In this document: piece after piece, positions 15,852-25,502 of the stretch
Layout: each line of letters opens with the position of its first letter
Position numbering within the stretch: the first letter of the stretch is position 1
Source: Pseudomonas anuradhapurensis
GTDB taxonomy: Bacteria > Pseudomonadota > Gammaproteobacteria > Pseudomonadales > Pseudomonadaceae
Direction of reading: 5' to 3'
DNA: 64,000 nt
NCBI RefSeq assembly: GCF_014269225.2
Contig: NZ_CP077097.1
Coordinates: forward strand, 1,494,001-1,558,000
Translations under genes and position numbers: made by a program
The notes under the pieces: generated by a model
Seen by the model: only the letters and a program-made list of their open reading frames with translations
Database searches by the model: none
What the model was told of the DNA's origin: nothing

Positions 15852-16006
15852 TCTGTACTCACTCCTGTGTAGTTCGAAATCGCAGTTTAGGCCCTGATTC
15901 GACCGAGCGGTTCCGTCGCTCGTCGTGCCACTTGAGCACATCGCCACCACGGCGCAGAATGCTCTACTCTGAGGTACCCGCCTCCGTCTCTTCTGAAGGA
16001 AATGCA

Positions 16007-16531
16007 ATGACCCGTCTCCGTGTCCTTTGTGCCGCCGTTGCCCTGGCTTGCGCCAGCGGCCAGGTACTCGCTGCCACCGCCAGCCACAATGCTGCTGCCG
16101 AGAAATTCCTGACCCTGGCCAACGCCGACAAGCTGGGGACGCCGGTATACATGCAGGTCCAGCAGATGTTCGCCCAGCGTTTTGCCCAGACCAAGGCCCC
16201 GGCCACCAAGCAGTCGGTGCTGGAAAGCTACCAGGCCAAGGCCAACGCCGCGCTGGACAACGCCATCGGCTGGAAAAAGCTGAAGCCGAAGATGGTCGAC
16301 CTGTACACCCAGACCTTCACAGAGCAGGAACTGAACGACCTGGTCAAGTTCTACGAATCGCCGCTGGGCAAGAAAGTGCTGCGTGAAATGCCCAAGGTCA
16401 CCCAGCAGTCGGCCCAGCTGACCCAGCAGAGCCTGGAGCCTGCGGTACCGGTGGTGAACAAGCTGCTGGACGACATGACCAAGGAGCTGGACCCGAACGC
16501 CGGCAAGGCCGTCGCCCCGGCGAAGAAGTGA
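16007..16531 (+). CDS. Secreted DUF2059 protein
   Basis: A 174-residue protein with a clear signal peptide ([20 protein letters not shown], cleavage near VLA-A) and GAAGGAA upstream. The mature part is helical and carries the DUF2059 region around [20 protein letters not shown], followed by [15 protein letters not shown]. It is predicted to be periplasmic. The family's molecular role is unknown. It precedes bolA by ten bases, suggesting cotranscription. Confidence 0.85.
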   Translation: MTRLRVLCAAVALACASGQVLAATASHNAAAEKFLTLANADKLGTPVYMQVQQMFAQRFAQTKAPATKQSVLESYQAKANAALDNAIGWKKLKPKMVDLYTQTFTEQELNDLVKFYESPLGKKVLREMPKVTQQSAQLTQQSLEPAVPVVNKLLDDMTKELDPNAGKAVAPAKK

Positions 16532-16541
16532 GTACGCCGCG

Positions 16542-16838
16542 ATGAGCATGCAACAGCGCATCGAACAGCAGCTGGCCGCCCTGGCGCCGCAACACCTGCA
16601 AGTGCTCGACGAAAGCCACATGCACAGTCGTGGTCAGGAGACCCACTACAAGGCAGTGATCGTCAGCGAGCAGTTTGCCGGGTTGAACAGCGTCAAGCGC
16701 CACCAGAAGGTGTACGCCACCATGGGTGAACTGATGGGCGAGATCCACGCCCTGGCCATCCATACCTACACCGCCGAGGAGTGGGCCAAGGTCGGCGTGG
16801 CACCGGCTTCGCCGGTGTGCGCGGGCGGCGGGCACTGA
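16542..16838 (+). CDS. bolA: BolA-family protein
   Basis: A 98-residue protein with the BolA/KH-like fold pattern: an LQVLDESHMHSRGQETHYKA block, then VSEQFAGLNSVKRHQKVYA and a conserved AIHTYTAEEW. BolA proteins work with monothiol glutaredoxins in iron handling and act as stress-related transcription regulators. The C-terminal GVAPASPVCAGGGH tail is a common Pseudomonas variation. It lies just after the DUF2059 gene and before a REP pair. Confidence 0.9.
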   Translation: MSMQQRIEQQLAALAPQHLQVLDESHMHSRGQETHYKAVIVSEQFAGLNSVKRHQKVYATMGELMGEIHALAIHTYTAEEWAKVGVAPASPVCAGGGH

Positions 16839-16874
16839 AACCATTCGGTTGTTCTGGTAGAATCCTGCAAGATC

Positions 16875-16980
16875 CGGGGGCCGCTTTGCGGCCCTTTCGC
16901 GACACAAGGCCGCGCCTACAGGTTATGCGATTCCCCTGTAGCAGCGGCCTTGTGTCGCGAAAGGGGCGCAAGGCGCCCCC
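16875..16980. repeat. REP pair downstream of bolA
   Basis: Two inverted units sharing GCGGCCTTGTGTCGCGAAAG and its complement, each flanked by a GGGGCCGC/GCGGCCC-type stem. They probably end the DUF2059-bolA transcript. Confidence 0.78.
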
Positions 16981-17048
16981 ATGCTTTTTTTACACCTGTC
17001 AAACCCGGTCCGCCCCTTACGAGGGCAACCACCTGGAGATTCTGCTTC

Positions 17049-17981
17049 ATGTCCCAACCCATCGTCGTCGCGGCGCTGTACAAGTTCGTCACCTTGGAAG
17101 ACTACGTCGAGCTGCGTGAGCCGCTGCTCAAGAGCATGCTCGACAACAACGTCAAAGGCACCCTGCTGCTGGCCCACGAAGGCATCAACGGCACCGTCTC
17201 GGCCACCCGCGAAGGCATCGACGGCCTGCTGGCCTGGCTGCGCAACGACCCGCGCCTGGCCGACGTCGACCACAAGGAATCGTACTGCGACGAACAGCCG
17301 TTCTACCGCACCAAGGTCAAGCTCAAGAAAGAGATCGTCACCCTCGGCGTACCCGGCGTGGACCCCAACAAGGCGGTCGGCACCTATGTCGAGCCCAAGG
17401 ACTGGAACGCGCTGATCAGCGACCCGGAAGTGCTGCTGATCGACACCCGCAACGATTACGAAGTGGCCATTGGCACCTTCAAGGGCGCCATCGACCCGAA
17501 GACCGAAACCTTCCGCGAGTTTCCCGACTACATCAAGGCCAACTTCGACCCCAGCAAGCACAAGAAGGTTGCGATGTTCTGCACCGGCGGTATCCGTTGC
17601 GAAAAAGCCTCCAGCTACATGCTCGGTGAAGGCTTCGAAGCGGTCTATCATCTTAAGGGCGGCATCCTGAAATACTTCGAGGAAGTGCCTCAGGAAGAAA
17701 GCCTGTGGGACGGCGACTGCTTCGTCTTCGACAACCGCGTCACGGTGCGCCATGACCTGAGCGAGGGCGAGTACGACCAGTGCCACGCCTGCCGCCACCC
17801 GATCAATGCACAGGAGCGTGCGTCCGAGCACTATTCGCCAGGGGTGAGCTGCCCGCATTGCTGGGACACCCTGAGCGAGAAGACCCGGCGCAGCGCCATC
17901 GACCGGCAGAAGCAGATCGAACTGGCCAAGGCCCGCAACCTGCCGCATCCGATCGGTTACAACTACAAAGCCGAGGCTTGA
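17049..17981 (+). CDS. trhO: tRNA uridine(34) hydroxylase TrhO (rhodanese family)
   Basis: A 310-residue protein starting [20 protein letters not shown]. It carries an N-terminal acylphosphatase-like domain and a central rhodanese domain with the active-site loop [15 protein letters not shown], preceded by [19 protein letters not shown]. The C-terminal region has two Cys pairs (CHACRHP, CPHCWDT) that may bind zinc. TrhO (YceA) hydroxylates U34 of certain tRNAs, the oxygen-dependent route to cmo5U/mo5U. The next gene starts 3 bases after its stop. Confidence 0.93.
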   Translation: MSQPIVVAALYKFVTLEDYVELREPLLKSMLDNNVKGTLLLAHEGINGTVSATREGIDGLLAWLRNDPRLADVDHKESYCDEQPFYRTKVKLKKEIVTLGVPGVDPNKAVGTYVEPKDWNALISDPEVLLIDTRNDYEVAIGTFKGAIDPKTETFREFPDYIKANFDPSKHKKVAMFCTGGIRCEKASSYMLGEGFEAVYHLKGGILKYFEEVPQEESLWDGDCFVFDNRVTVRHDLSEGEYDQCHACRHPINAQERASEHYSPGVSCPHCWDTLSEKTRRSAIDRQKQIELAKARNLPHPIGYNYKAEA

Positions 17982-17984
17982 TGC

Positions 17985-18617
17985 ATGTCTGCACGCCTGA
18001 TCTACGTGATGGACCCGATGTGCTCCTGGTGCTGGGGCTTCGCACCCGTGGCCGCGGCCCTGATCGCCCAGGCGCGTGCAGCAGGCGTGCCGACCCGCCT
18101 GGTCACCGGCGGCTTGCGCAGCGGCGGCAGCGCGCTGGATAGCGCCACCCGCAAGTACATCCTCGAACACTGGCAAGCGGTGGCCGAAGCCACTGGCCAG
18201 CCGTTTCGCTTCGAGGGGGCCATGCCCGACGGCTTCGTCTATGACACCGAGCCGGCCTGCCGGGCCCTGGTCACCGCCCGCGAGCTGGACGCCGAGCGCG
18301 TCTGGCCGCTGCTGGCGCTGATCCAGCGAGCGTTCTACGAGCAGAGGGTGGATGTGACCGTTGCTCCGCATCTGGTCGAACTGGCCGAGCAGGCGGGCTT
18401 CGACCGTGCGGTGTTCGCCGAGGCCTTTGCCCGGGCCGACACGCGCGCCGCCACTGCGGCCGATTTCGCCTGGGCGCAGGACCTGGGCATCGCTGGTTTC
18501 CCGACCTTGCTGGCCGAGCGCAATGGCCAGCTGGCCCTGCTGACCAACGGCTACCAGCCGCTGGAGCGCCTGCAACCCTTGCTCGGCCGCTGGCTGCAGC
18601 AGGCCGCCTGTGCTTGA
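17985..18617 (+). CDS. DsbA-family thioredoxin-like protein
   Basis: A 210-residue protein with a thioredoxin-fold CxxC near the N-terminus (MDPMCSWCWGFAPV, Cys13/Cys16 approximately) and the cis-Pro block GIAGFPTLLAERNG. There is no signal peptide, so it is cytoplasmic, like the FrnE/DsbA-related oxidoreductases and isomerases. The substrate is unknown. It lies between trhO and an ABC exporter with overlapping genes on the exporter side, the same order as in P. aeruginosa. Confidence 0.82.
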   Translation: MSARLIYVMDPMCSWCWGFAPVAAALIAQARAAGVPTRLVTGGLRSGGSALDSATRKYILEHWQAVAEATGQPFRFEGAMPDGFVYDTEPACRALVTARELDAERVWPLLALIQRAFYEQRVDVTVAPHLVELAEQAGFDRAVFAEAFARADTRAATAADFAWAQDLGIAGFPTLLAERNGQLALLTNGYQPLERLQPLLGRWLQQAACA

Positions 18618-20442
18618 TCTGCCTGGGTCACCCGACCCGGTGCCGGGCAAGCCTTGCACGGCGGCCGACCGACTGAGCTGGGCGGAAATCCGCCGCCTGG
18701 CCCTGCATCACAAGAAAAACCTCTGGTCCGCCAACCTCATTGCCGTGTTGGCAGCCTGCTGCAGCGTGCCCATCCCGTTGCTGCTGCCGCTGCTGGTGGA
18801 CGAGGTGCTGCTGGGCCAGGGCGATGCCGCGCTGCAGTGGATGAACCACCTGCTGCCGGCCAGCTGGCAGGTGGCCGCCGGCTACATCGGTCTGATGCTG
18901 TTGCTGACCCTGTGCCTGCGCCTGGCCGCCCTGGCGTTCAACGTCATCCAGGCCAGGTTGTTCGCCGGCTTGGCCAAGGATATCGTCTACCGCCTGCGTA
19001 TCCGCCTTATCGAGCGGCTCAAGCGGATTTCTTTGAAGGAATACGAAAGCCTGGGCAGCGGTACGGTCACCACCCACCTGGTCACCGACCTGGATACCCT
19101 CGACAAGTTCGTCGGCGAAACCCTCAGCCGCTTCCTGGTGGCCATGCTGACCCTGACCGGCACCGCGGCCATCCTGATCTGGATGCACTGGCAGCTGGCC
19201 TTGCTGATTCTGCTGTTCAACCCGCTGGTCATCTACTTCACCGTGCAGTTGGGCAAGCGCGTCAAACACCTGAAAAAGCTCGAAAACGACAGCACCGCAC
19301 GGTTTACCCAGGCGCTGGCGGAAACCCTCGACGCCATCCAGGAAATCCGCGCCGGCAACCGCCAGGGCTACTTCCTCGGGCGCCTCGGCCTGCGCGCCCG
19401 CGAAGTGCGCGACTATGCCGTCGACTCGCAATGGAAAAGCGATGCCAGTGGCCGCGCCAGTGGCCTGCTGTTCCAGTTCGGTATCGATATCTTCCGCGCC
19501 GCGGCGATGCTTACCGTGCTGTTTTCCGACCTTTCGATCGGCCAGATGCTGGCGGTGTTCAGCTACCTGTGGTTCATGATCGGCCCGGTGGAGCAACTGC
19601 TCAACCTGCAATACGCCTACTATGCCGCCGGCGGTGCGCTGAGCCGCCTCAACGAGCTGCTGGCGCGTGCCGACGAGCCGCAGTATGCGGCCGCCAGTGA
19701 TCCGTTCGCCGGCCGCCAGACGGTCGGCATCGAAGTGCGCGACCTGCGCTTTGCCTATGCCGACGAGCCGGTCCTCGAGCACCTCGACCTGTGCATTGCC
19801 CCGGGTGAGAAGGTGGCCATCGTGGGTGCCAGCGGCGGCGGCAAGAGCACACTGGTGCAACTGTTGCTGGGCCTTTATAGCGCCCAGGCCGGGACCATCC
19901 GCTTTGGCGGTGCCAGCCTGCAGGAAATCGGCCTGGAAACCCTGCGCGAAAACGTCGCGGTGGTGTTGCAGCACCCGTCGCTGTTCAACGACAGCGTGCG
20001 TGCCAACCTGACCATGGGCCGTGACTGCAGCGACGAGGCTTGCTGGCAGGCGCTACGCATTGCCCAGCTGGATGGCACCATCGCTGCCTTGCCGCAGGGC
20101 CTGGACAGTGTGGTGGGGCGCTCCGGCGTGCGCCTGTCCGGCGGCCAGCGCCAGCGCCTGGCGATTGCCCGCATGGTGCTGGCCGAGCCCAAGGTGGTAA
20201 TCCTCGACGAGGCGACCTCGGCCCTGGATGCCGCCACCGAGTACAACCTGCACCAGGCCCTGGCGCGCTTTCTCAGCGGCCGTACCACGCTGATCATTGC
20301 CCACCGCCTGTCCGCGGTGAAACAGGCCGACCGGGTGCTGGTGTTCGATGGTGGGCATGTGGCAGAGGATGGTGACCATCAGCAGCTGATTGCAGAAGGC
20401 GGGTTGTATGCCAAGCTTTATGGGCACCTGCAACAAAGTTGA
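18610..20442 (+). CDS. ABC exporter, fused membrane and ATPase domains
   Basis: A 610-residue half-transporter starting at a GTG that overlaps the previous gene by 8 bases. The N-terminal part is a six-helix ABC exporter membrane domain (about 45-340). The C-terminal ATPase has Walker A GASGGGKSTLVQLLLGL, signature LSGGQRQRLAIARM, Walker B KVVILDEATSALD and the H-loop IIAHRLSAVKQADRV. It would work as a homodimer at the inner membrane; the substrate (lipid, peptide or drug) is not evident. It is immediately upstream of the rbdA-like gene. Confidence 0.9.
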   Translation: MLDLPGSPDPVPGKPCTAADRLSWAEIRRLALHHKKNLWSANLIAVLAACCSVPIPLLLPLLVDEVLLGQGDAALQWMNHLLPASWQVAAGYIGLMLLLTLCLRLAALAFNVIQARLFAGLAKDIVYRLRIRLIERLKRISLKEYESLGSGTVTTHLVTDLDTLDKFVGETLSRFLVAMLTLTGTAAILIWMHWQLALLILLFNPLVIYFTVQLGKRVKHLKKLENDSTARFTQALAETLDAIQEIRAGNRQGYFLGRLGLRAREVRDYAVDSQWKSDASGRASGLLFQFGIDIFRAAAMLTVLFSDLSIGQMLAVFSYLWFMIGPVEQLLNLQYAYYAAGGALSRLNELLARADEPQYAAASDPFAGRQTVGIEVRDLRFAYADEPVLEHLDLCIAPGEKVAIVGASGGGKSTLVQLLLGLYSAQAGTIRFGGASLQEIGLETLRENVAVVLQHPSLFNDSVRANLTMGRDCSDEACWQALRIAQLDGTIAALPQGLDSVVGRSGVRLSGGQRQRLAIARMVLAEPKVVILDEATSALDAATEYNLHQALARFLSGRTTLIIAHRLSAVKQADRVLVFDGGHVAEDGDHQQLIAEGGLYAKLYGHLQQS

Positions 20443-20560
20443 ACTTATACAAAGTCACCGATTTTCTGTCATGAAAAACCCAGCCGCGGCGATGGCATTT
20501 GGCCTACGCTGTGCTTGTCTGAGTTGATCTGCGCCTCATCTGCTCTGTGACAGGGACTCC

Positions 20561-23017
20561 ATGAAGGGACATCGCACACTCGAAGCGCCCAAGCTGCTTG
20601 GTATCACCTGGCCCTTCATCGCCGTTGTGGTCTTCCAGGTGGCCCTGGGCAGCCTCAGTTTCTATGCGCTGTCGGCGGTGCGCGCCTATGTCGCCGGTGA
20701 AAGCCTTTGGTCCAAGGCCCAGAAAGACGCAATCTATTACCTTGACCTGTATGCGGAAACCCGCGACGACAGTACCTACCAGCACTATCGCCAGGCGATC
20801 ATCGTGCCCCGCGGCGACCAGCGCTTGCGCGAGGTGCTCGACCAGCCCGTCCCCGACCTTGACGCTGCGCGCCAGGCCGTACTGGATGGCGGCAATCACC
20901 CCGACGATGTCGAACGGATCATCTGGTTCTATCGCAACTTTCGCAACCTCAGCTACATGCAGACGGCGATCGATTACTGGAATATCGGCGACGATTACCT
21001 GGCCAAGCTGGATACGCTGGCCAACGAAATGCGCAGCAGCTTCGCCGCCGGGCCGGTAGATGCCCGTACGATCAGCGATTGGAAGGCGCGCATCGTCGCT
21101 ATCAATGAAGGGGTCACCCCGGCATCCAAGGCGTTCAGCGATGCCCTCGGCGAGGGCTCGCGCATGCTGTTGCGGGTGCTGCTGATCACCAACCTGATGA
21201 CGGCGATGTTCCTGATCGCCATTGCCTGGCGCCGTTCCAGCAAGCTGCTGGCCCAGCGCGAGGCCTTTGCCAGTGCTCTGCAGGTTGAAAAGGAGCGGGC
21301 GCAGATCACCCTGCAGGCCATCGGCGACGCGGTGATCACTGCAGATGTAGAAGGCATGATCGGCTACATGAACCCCGCCGCCGAACAACTGACCCACTGG
21401 CAGGCCGGCCAGGCCCAGGGCCTGCCATTGTCGGCGTTGTTCAGCCTGGTGGACGAGCAGGCCGAGGAAGATGGCCGCAGCCTGGTCGAACAGGTGCTCA
21501 GCGGCAGCCTCAAAGGCGGCGCCGAGCATCCCCGGCTGATCCAGCGCCTGGATGGCAGTACCGTGTCGATCAACCTGGTCGGCTCACCGATCGTCAACGA
21601 CGGCGAGGTCAGCGGCATCGTGCTGGTGCTGCACGACATGACCCAGGAACGCCAGTACATCGCCAACCTGTCCTGGCAGGCGACCCACGACGCCCTCACC
21701 GGGCTGGCCAACCGCCGCGAATTCGAATACCGCCTGGAGCAGGCACTCAATGGCCTGGCGCGCCAGGCCGGGCGGCATTCACTGATGTTCCTCGACCTCG
21801 ACCAGTTCAAGCTGGTCAACGACACCTGCGGGCATGCCGCTGGCGACGAACTGCTGCGGCACATCTGCGCCGTGCTGCAATCCGGCCTGCGGGAAGGCGA
21901 CACCCTGGCCCGCCTGGGCGGTGACGAGTTCGGCGTACTGCTGGAAAGCTGCCCGCCCGAGCAGGCCGAGCGTATCGGCGAGCAGTTGCGCCAGCTGGTG
22001 CAGAGCCTGCACTTCGTGTGGAAGGGGCGGCCGTTCGTCACCACCGTCAGTATCGGCCTGGTGCACTTGGCCCAGGCCCCCACCACCCTGGAAGCCTCGC
22101 TGCGCGCCGCCGACATGGCCTGCTACATGGCCAAGGAAAAGGGCCGCAACCGTGTCCAGGTGTACCATGCCGACGACAGCGAACTGTCCATGCGCTTTGG
22201 CGAAATGGCCTGGATCCAGCGCCTGCACGTGGCCCTGGAAGAAAACCGTTTCTGCCTGTACGCCCAGGAAATCGCCCCGCTGAAGAGTTTCGAAGGCCCG
22301 GGCCATATCGAGATCCTGTTGCGCCTGCACGACGAAAGCGGCCGCACCATCCTGCCCAACAGCTTCATCCCGGCAGCCGAGCGCTATGGCCTGATGACCG
22401 CGCTGGATCGCTGGGTGGTGCGCAATGTATTCGTGGTCATCCGCCAGTGCCTGGACCAGGGCCGGGAAGGGCCGTTGTCGACCTGTGCGATCAACCTGTC
22501 GGGGTCGAGCATTGGCGACGACAAGTTCCTCGAATACTTGCAGCGCCTGTTCGTCGAATACGCCATCCCGCCGCGGATGATCTGTTTTGAAATCACCGAA
22601 ACCAGCGCGATTGCCAACCTTGGCAGCGCCATCCGCTTTATCAACGAGTTGAAGGGGCTGGGTTGCCGCTTCTCGCTCGATGATTTCTGCGCTGGCATGT
22701 CATCGTTCGCCTATCTCAAGCATTTGCCCGTGGATTACCTGAAGATCGACGGGAGTTTCGTCAAGGACATGCTCGACGATCCGGTCAACCGGGCCATGGT
22801 CGAGGTCATCAACCACATAGGACACGTAATGGGCAAGCGCACCATTGCCGAATTCGTCGAAACACCCTTGATCGAGCAGGCCTTGCAGGAGATTGGCGTT
22901 GATTACGCCCAGGGCTACCTGATTGAACGCCCCCAGGTGTTCACCTGTGACAGTCTGCAGCGCCAACGGATCGCCACCCGGCCTCTGTTGCAGCGGGCAC
23001 CTGGCACGTTTCGTTAG
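20561..23017 (+). CDS. rbdA: PAS-GGDEF-EAL c-di-GMP enzyme, RbdA type
   Basis: An 818-residue membrane protein. Layout: a membrane helix (about 15-37), a periplasmic sensor region to about 205, a second helix, PAS (about 240-360), GGDEF (about 385-545) with an intact GGDEF at 453-457, and EAL (about 565-810). The EAL signature reads EIL (584-586) but the metal and catalytic loop DDFCAGMSSFAYL and YLKIDGSFVKDM are intact. Length, domain order and the gene neighbours equal P. aeruginosa RbdA, whose phosphodiesterase activity promotes biofilm dispersal and is stimulated by GTP bound to the GGDEF domain. The gene symbol rests on that match. Confidence 0.82.
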   Translation: MKGHRTLEAPKLLGITWPFIAVVVFQVALGSLSFYALSAVRAYVAGESLWSKAQKDAIYYLDLYAETRDDSTYQHYRQAIIVPRGDQRLREVLDQPVPDLDAARQAVLDGGNHPDDVERIIWFYRNFRNLSYMQTAIDYWNIGDDYLAKLDTLANEMRSSFAAGPVDARTISDWKARIVAINEGVTPASKAFSDALGEGSRMLLRVLLITNLMTAMFLIAIAWRRSSKLLAQREAFASALQVEKERAQITLQAIGDAVITADVEGMIGYMNPAAEQLTHWQAGQAQGLPLSALFSLVDEQAEEDGRSLVEQVLSGSLKGGAEHPRLIQRLDGSTVSINLVGSPIVNDGEVSGIVLVLHDMTQERQYIANLSWQATHDALTGLANRREFEYRLEQALNGLARQAGRHSLMFLDLDQFKLVNDTCGHAAGDELLRHICAVLQSGLREGDTLARLGGDEFGVLLESCPPEQAERIGEQLRQLVQSLHFVWKGRPFVTTVSIGLVHLAQAPTTLEASLRAADMACYMAKEKGRNRVQVYHADDSELSMRFGEMAWIQRLHVALEENRFCLYAQEIAPLKSFEGPGHIEILLRLHDESGRTILPNSFIPAAERYGLMTALDRWVVRNVFVVIRQCLDQGREGPLSTCAINLSGSSIGDDKFLEYLQRLFVEYAIPPRMICFEITETSAIANLGSAIRFINELKGLGCRFSLDDFCAGMSSFAYLKHLPVDYLKIDGSFVKDMLDDPVNRAMVEVINHIGHVMGKRTIAEFVETPLIEQALQEIGVDYAQGYLIERPQVFTCDSLQRQRIATRPLLQRAPGTFR

Positions 23018-23047
23018 CTAGTGATCGCAAGGATCAAGGAGCTCAAA

Positions 23048-23833
23048 GTGATTGATGCATTCGTTCGTATCGGCCCTCTGATGGACCCTGCAAGCTACCC
23101 CCACTGGGCCCAGCAACTGATTGAGGATTGCCGCGAAAGCAAGCGCCGGGTCGTGGAGCACGAGTTCTACGCACGGCTGCGCGATGGCCAGTTGAAGCAG
23201 TCGACCATCCGCCAGTACCTGATCGGTGGCTGGCCGGTGGTCGAGCAGTTCTCGCTGTACATGGCGCACAACCTGACCAAGACCCGGTATGGTCGGCACC
23301 AGGGCGAGGATATGGCGCGGCGCTGGTTGATGCGCAATATCCGCGTCGAGCTCAACCATGCCGACTATTGGGTCAGCTGGGCCCAGGCGCACGGCGTGCA
23401 CCTGCATGAATTGCAGGCGCAGAACGTTCCGGCCGAGCTGAACGGCCTGAACGACTGGTGCTGGCGCGTGTGTTTCACCGAGAACCTGGCCATCTCCATG
23501 GCGGCGACCAATTACGCCATCGAAGGCGCGACCGGCGAATGGTCGGCGGTGGTGTGTTCCAGCGACACCTATGCGCTGGGCTTCCCGGAGGAAGAGCGCA
23601 AGCGGGCGATGAAGTGGCTGAAGATGCACGCCCAGTATGACGACGCGCACCCGTGGGAAGCGCTGGAGATCATCTGCACGCTGGCCGGCGAGAACCCGAC
23701 GCTGGGGTTGCGTACCGAGCTGCGCAGGGCGATATGCAGGAGCTATGACTGCATGTACATGTTCCTGGAGCGCTGCATGCAACTGGAAGGTCGCCAGCAG
23801 CGGAGCATGCGCCCGGCGTTGGTGGCGGGCTGA
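23048..23833 (+). CDS. TenA/PqqC-like iron-containing redox enzyme family protein
   Basis: A 261-residue helical protein. I chose the GTG at 23048 because AAGGAG lies six bases before it. It has the heme-oxygenase-like fold pattern of TenA/PqqC proteins, with conserved His/Glu on helices (RRVVEHEFYARL, RVELNHADYWVSW, FTENLAISMAATNYAIEG). It lacks obvious thiamin-pathway neighbours, so the substrate is open; TenA-like hydrolase or a di-iron oxidase are options. It follows rbdA by 30 bases and may be cotranscribed. Confidence 0.75.
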   Translation: MIDAFVRIGPLMDPASYPHWAQQLIEDCRESKRRVVEHEFYARLRDGQLKQSTIRQYLIGGWPVVEQFSLYMAHNLTKTRYGRHQGEDMARRWLMRNIRVELNHADYWVSWAQAHGVHLHELQAQNVPAELNGLNDWCWRVCFTENLAISMAATNYAIEGATGEWSAVVCSSDTYALGFPEEERKRAMKWLKMHAQYDDAHPWEALEIICTLAGENPTLGLRTELRRAICRSYDCMYMFLERCMQLEGRQQRSMRPALVAG

Positions 23834-23841
23834 GTGTTGCA

Positions 23842-23931
23842 CCTCTTCGCGGGCTTGCCCGCTCCCACAGGTATGGCGCAGCCTTCAAGGGCCTTGCTGA
23901 TCCTGTGGGAGCGGGCGAGCCCGCGAAGAGG
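23842..23931. repeat. REP pair between convergent genes
   Basis: Two 29-base arms (23842-23870, 23903-23931) are near-perfect reverse complements with the core CTTCGCGGGCTTGCCCGCTC, the usual P. putida REP. They separate the TenA-like gene from yciK. Confidence 0.85.
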
Positions 23932-23942
23932 CCAGCTCAGGC

Positions 23943-24683
23943 TCACTGGGCGTCGAACGCCTGCCCATTCACCCCTTTGCTGTCCGGCCCCATCAGGTAC
24001 AGGTACAGCGGCATGATCTGTTCCGGCAGCGGGTTGTTCTGCGGGTTTTCGCTGGGGTACGCCTGGGCGCGCATCGCCGTGCGCGTGGCGCCCGGGTTGA
24101 TGCTGTTGGCGCGCACCGGCGCCACGCCTTCCAGTTCGTCGGCGAGGGTCTGCATCAGGCCCTCGGTGGCGAATTTCGACACGCCATAAGCGCCCCAGTA
24201 GGCGCGGCCCTTGCGCCCGACGCTGCTGCTGGTGAACACCACCGAAGCGTCTTCCGACAGCTTCAGCAATGGCAACAGGGTGCTGGTGAGCATGAACGTG
24301 GCGTTGACGTTGATGTGCATCACGCGCATGAAGTTGTCACCCGACAGCTGCTCCAGCGGCGTGCGCGGGCCGATGATCGATGCGTTGTTGAGCAGGCCAT
24401 CGAGGCGGCCGAACTGCTCCTCGATCATCACCGCCAGTTCGTCGTACTGGTGGGGCAGGGCGGTTTCCAGGTTGAACGGGATCACTACCGGTTGCGGGTG
24501 CCCGGCGGCTTCGATCTGGTCGTAGACCTCGTTGAGGTTGGCCTCGGTCTTGCCCAGCAGCAGCACGGTGGCGCCCAGCGCGGCATAGGCCTTGGCGGCA
24601 GCGGCGCCGATGCCGCGGCCGGCACCGGTAACCAGGATGACCCGGCCTTGCAGCAGGTCGGGGCGGGCGGTGTAGTCGAACAT
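23943..24683 (-). CDS. yciK: Short-chain dehydrogenase YciK
   Basis: A 246-residue SDR oxidoreductase started at MFDYTARPDLLQGRVILVTG. Cofactor motif TGAGRGIGAAAAKAY, structural NNAS and catalytic S..Y..K (TSSSVGRKGRAYWGAYGVSK) are all present. The substrate of YciK is not known. It lies downstream of mupP and ubiG on the same strand, as in other pseudomonads, but a REP pair in the 140-base gap may uncouple it. Confidence 0.88.
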   Translation of the reverse strand: MFDYTARPDLLQGRVILVTGAGRGIGAAAAKAYAALGATVLLLGKTEANLNEVYDQIEAAGHPQPVVIPFNLETALPHQYDELAVMIEEQFGRLDGLLNNASIIGPRTPLEQLSGDNFMRVMHINVNATFMLTSTLLPLLKLSEDASVVFTSSSVGRKGRAYWGAYGVSKFATEGLMQTLADELEGVAPVRANSINPGATRTAMRAQAYPSENPQNNPLPEQIMPLYLYLMGPDSKGVNGQAFDAQ

Positions 24684-24714
24684 TGCGTATTCCCTTTTTA
24701 TGGCGCGACAGACC

Positions 24715-24801
24715 GTGTGGGAGCGGGCGCGCCCGCGAACACCGGCAAAGCCGGTGCCATCCACTGCAGTGCCTGCTTCGCGGGCTTGCCCGCTCCCACA
24801 G
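24715..24801. repeat. REP pair between yciK and mupP
   Basis: Inverted units GTGTGGGAGCGGGCGCGCCC and its partner TTCGCGGGCTTGCCCGCTCC, with a further small palindrome (ACCGGCAAAGCCGGT) between them. Confidence 0.78.
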
Positions 24802-24824
24802 AGTCTGGCGTCAGTCGTTGCTAC

Positions 24825-25502
24825 TCAGCAGCCGCACAGCGCGCTGTCGATCACTTTGCGCAGTTCCAGTGGGTGGTCCACCACCACGTCGGCGCCCCAG
24901 TTGTTGGGGTTGTCCTCTGGATGAATATAGCCGTAGCGCACCGCCGCCGTACGGGTGCCGGCATCGCGGCCAGACTCGATGTCGCGCAGGTCGTCGCCGA
25001 CGAACAATACGCTGGCCGGGTCCAGGTTCAGGGTCTTGCAGGCGAGGATCAGCGGCTCGGGGTCGGGCTTGCTGTTCTTCACGTGGTCGGGGCAGATCAG
25101 CAGCGCCGAACGCTCGGCCAGGCCCAGCTGCTGCATGATCGGCTCGGCGAAGCGCACCGGCTTGTTGGTGACCACCCCCCACAGCAGGTTGCCTTTCTCG
25201 ATGTCGGCCAGCAGCTCGGCCATGCCGTCGAACAGCTTGCTGTGCACCGCGCAGTCGCGCTGGTAGCGCTCGAGAAACTCCAGGCGCAGGGCCTCGAAGC
25301 CTTCCGCTTCGGGGCTGATGGCGAACGTGGCGGCGACCATGGCGCGGGCGCCACCGGAAATCACGTCGCGGATGCGCTGGTCGTCGATGGCCGGCAGGCC
25401 GCGCTCGGCGAGCATGGCCTGGCAGATGGCGATGAAGTCTGGCGCCGTGTCGAGCAGGGTGCCGTCCATGTCGAACAGAACTGCTTGCAAACGCATGCTC
25501 AT
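24825..25502 (-). CDS. mupP: HAD phosphatase MupP (N-acetylmuramic acid 6-phosphate phosphatase)
   Basis: A 225-residue HAD hydrolase with the catalytic [13 protein letters not shown], motif [13 protein letters not shown] and KPDPEPL, and the acidic [15 protein letters not shown]. This gene, directly downstream of ubiG in Pseudomonas (often labelled gph, phosphoglycolate phosphatase), was shown in P. putida to be MupP. It removes phosphate from MurNAc-6-P in the MupP-AmgK-MurU wall-recycling route that bypasses de novo UDP-MurNAc synthesis and gives intrinsic fosfomycin resistance. Its start overlaps the ubiG stop (ATGA). Confidence 0.88.
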   Translation of the reverse strand: MSMRLQAVLFDMDGTLLDTAPDFIAICQAMLAERGLPAIDDQRIRDVISGGARAMVAATFAISPEAEGFEALRLEFLERYQRDCAVHSKLFDGMAELLADIEKGNLLWGVVTNKPVRFAEPIMQQLGLAERSALLICPDHVKNSKPDPEPLILACKTLNLDPASVLFVGDDLRDIESGRDAGTRTAAVRYGYIHPEDNPNNWGADVVVDHPLELRKVIDSALCGC

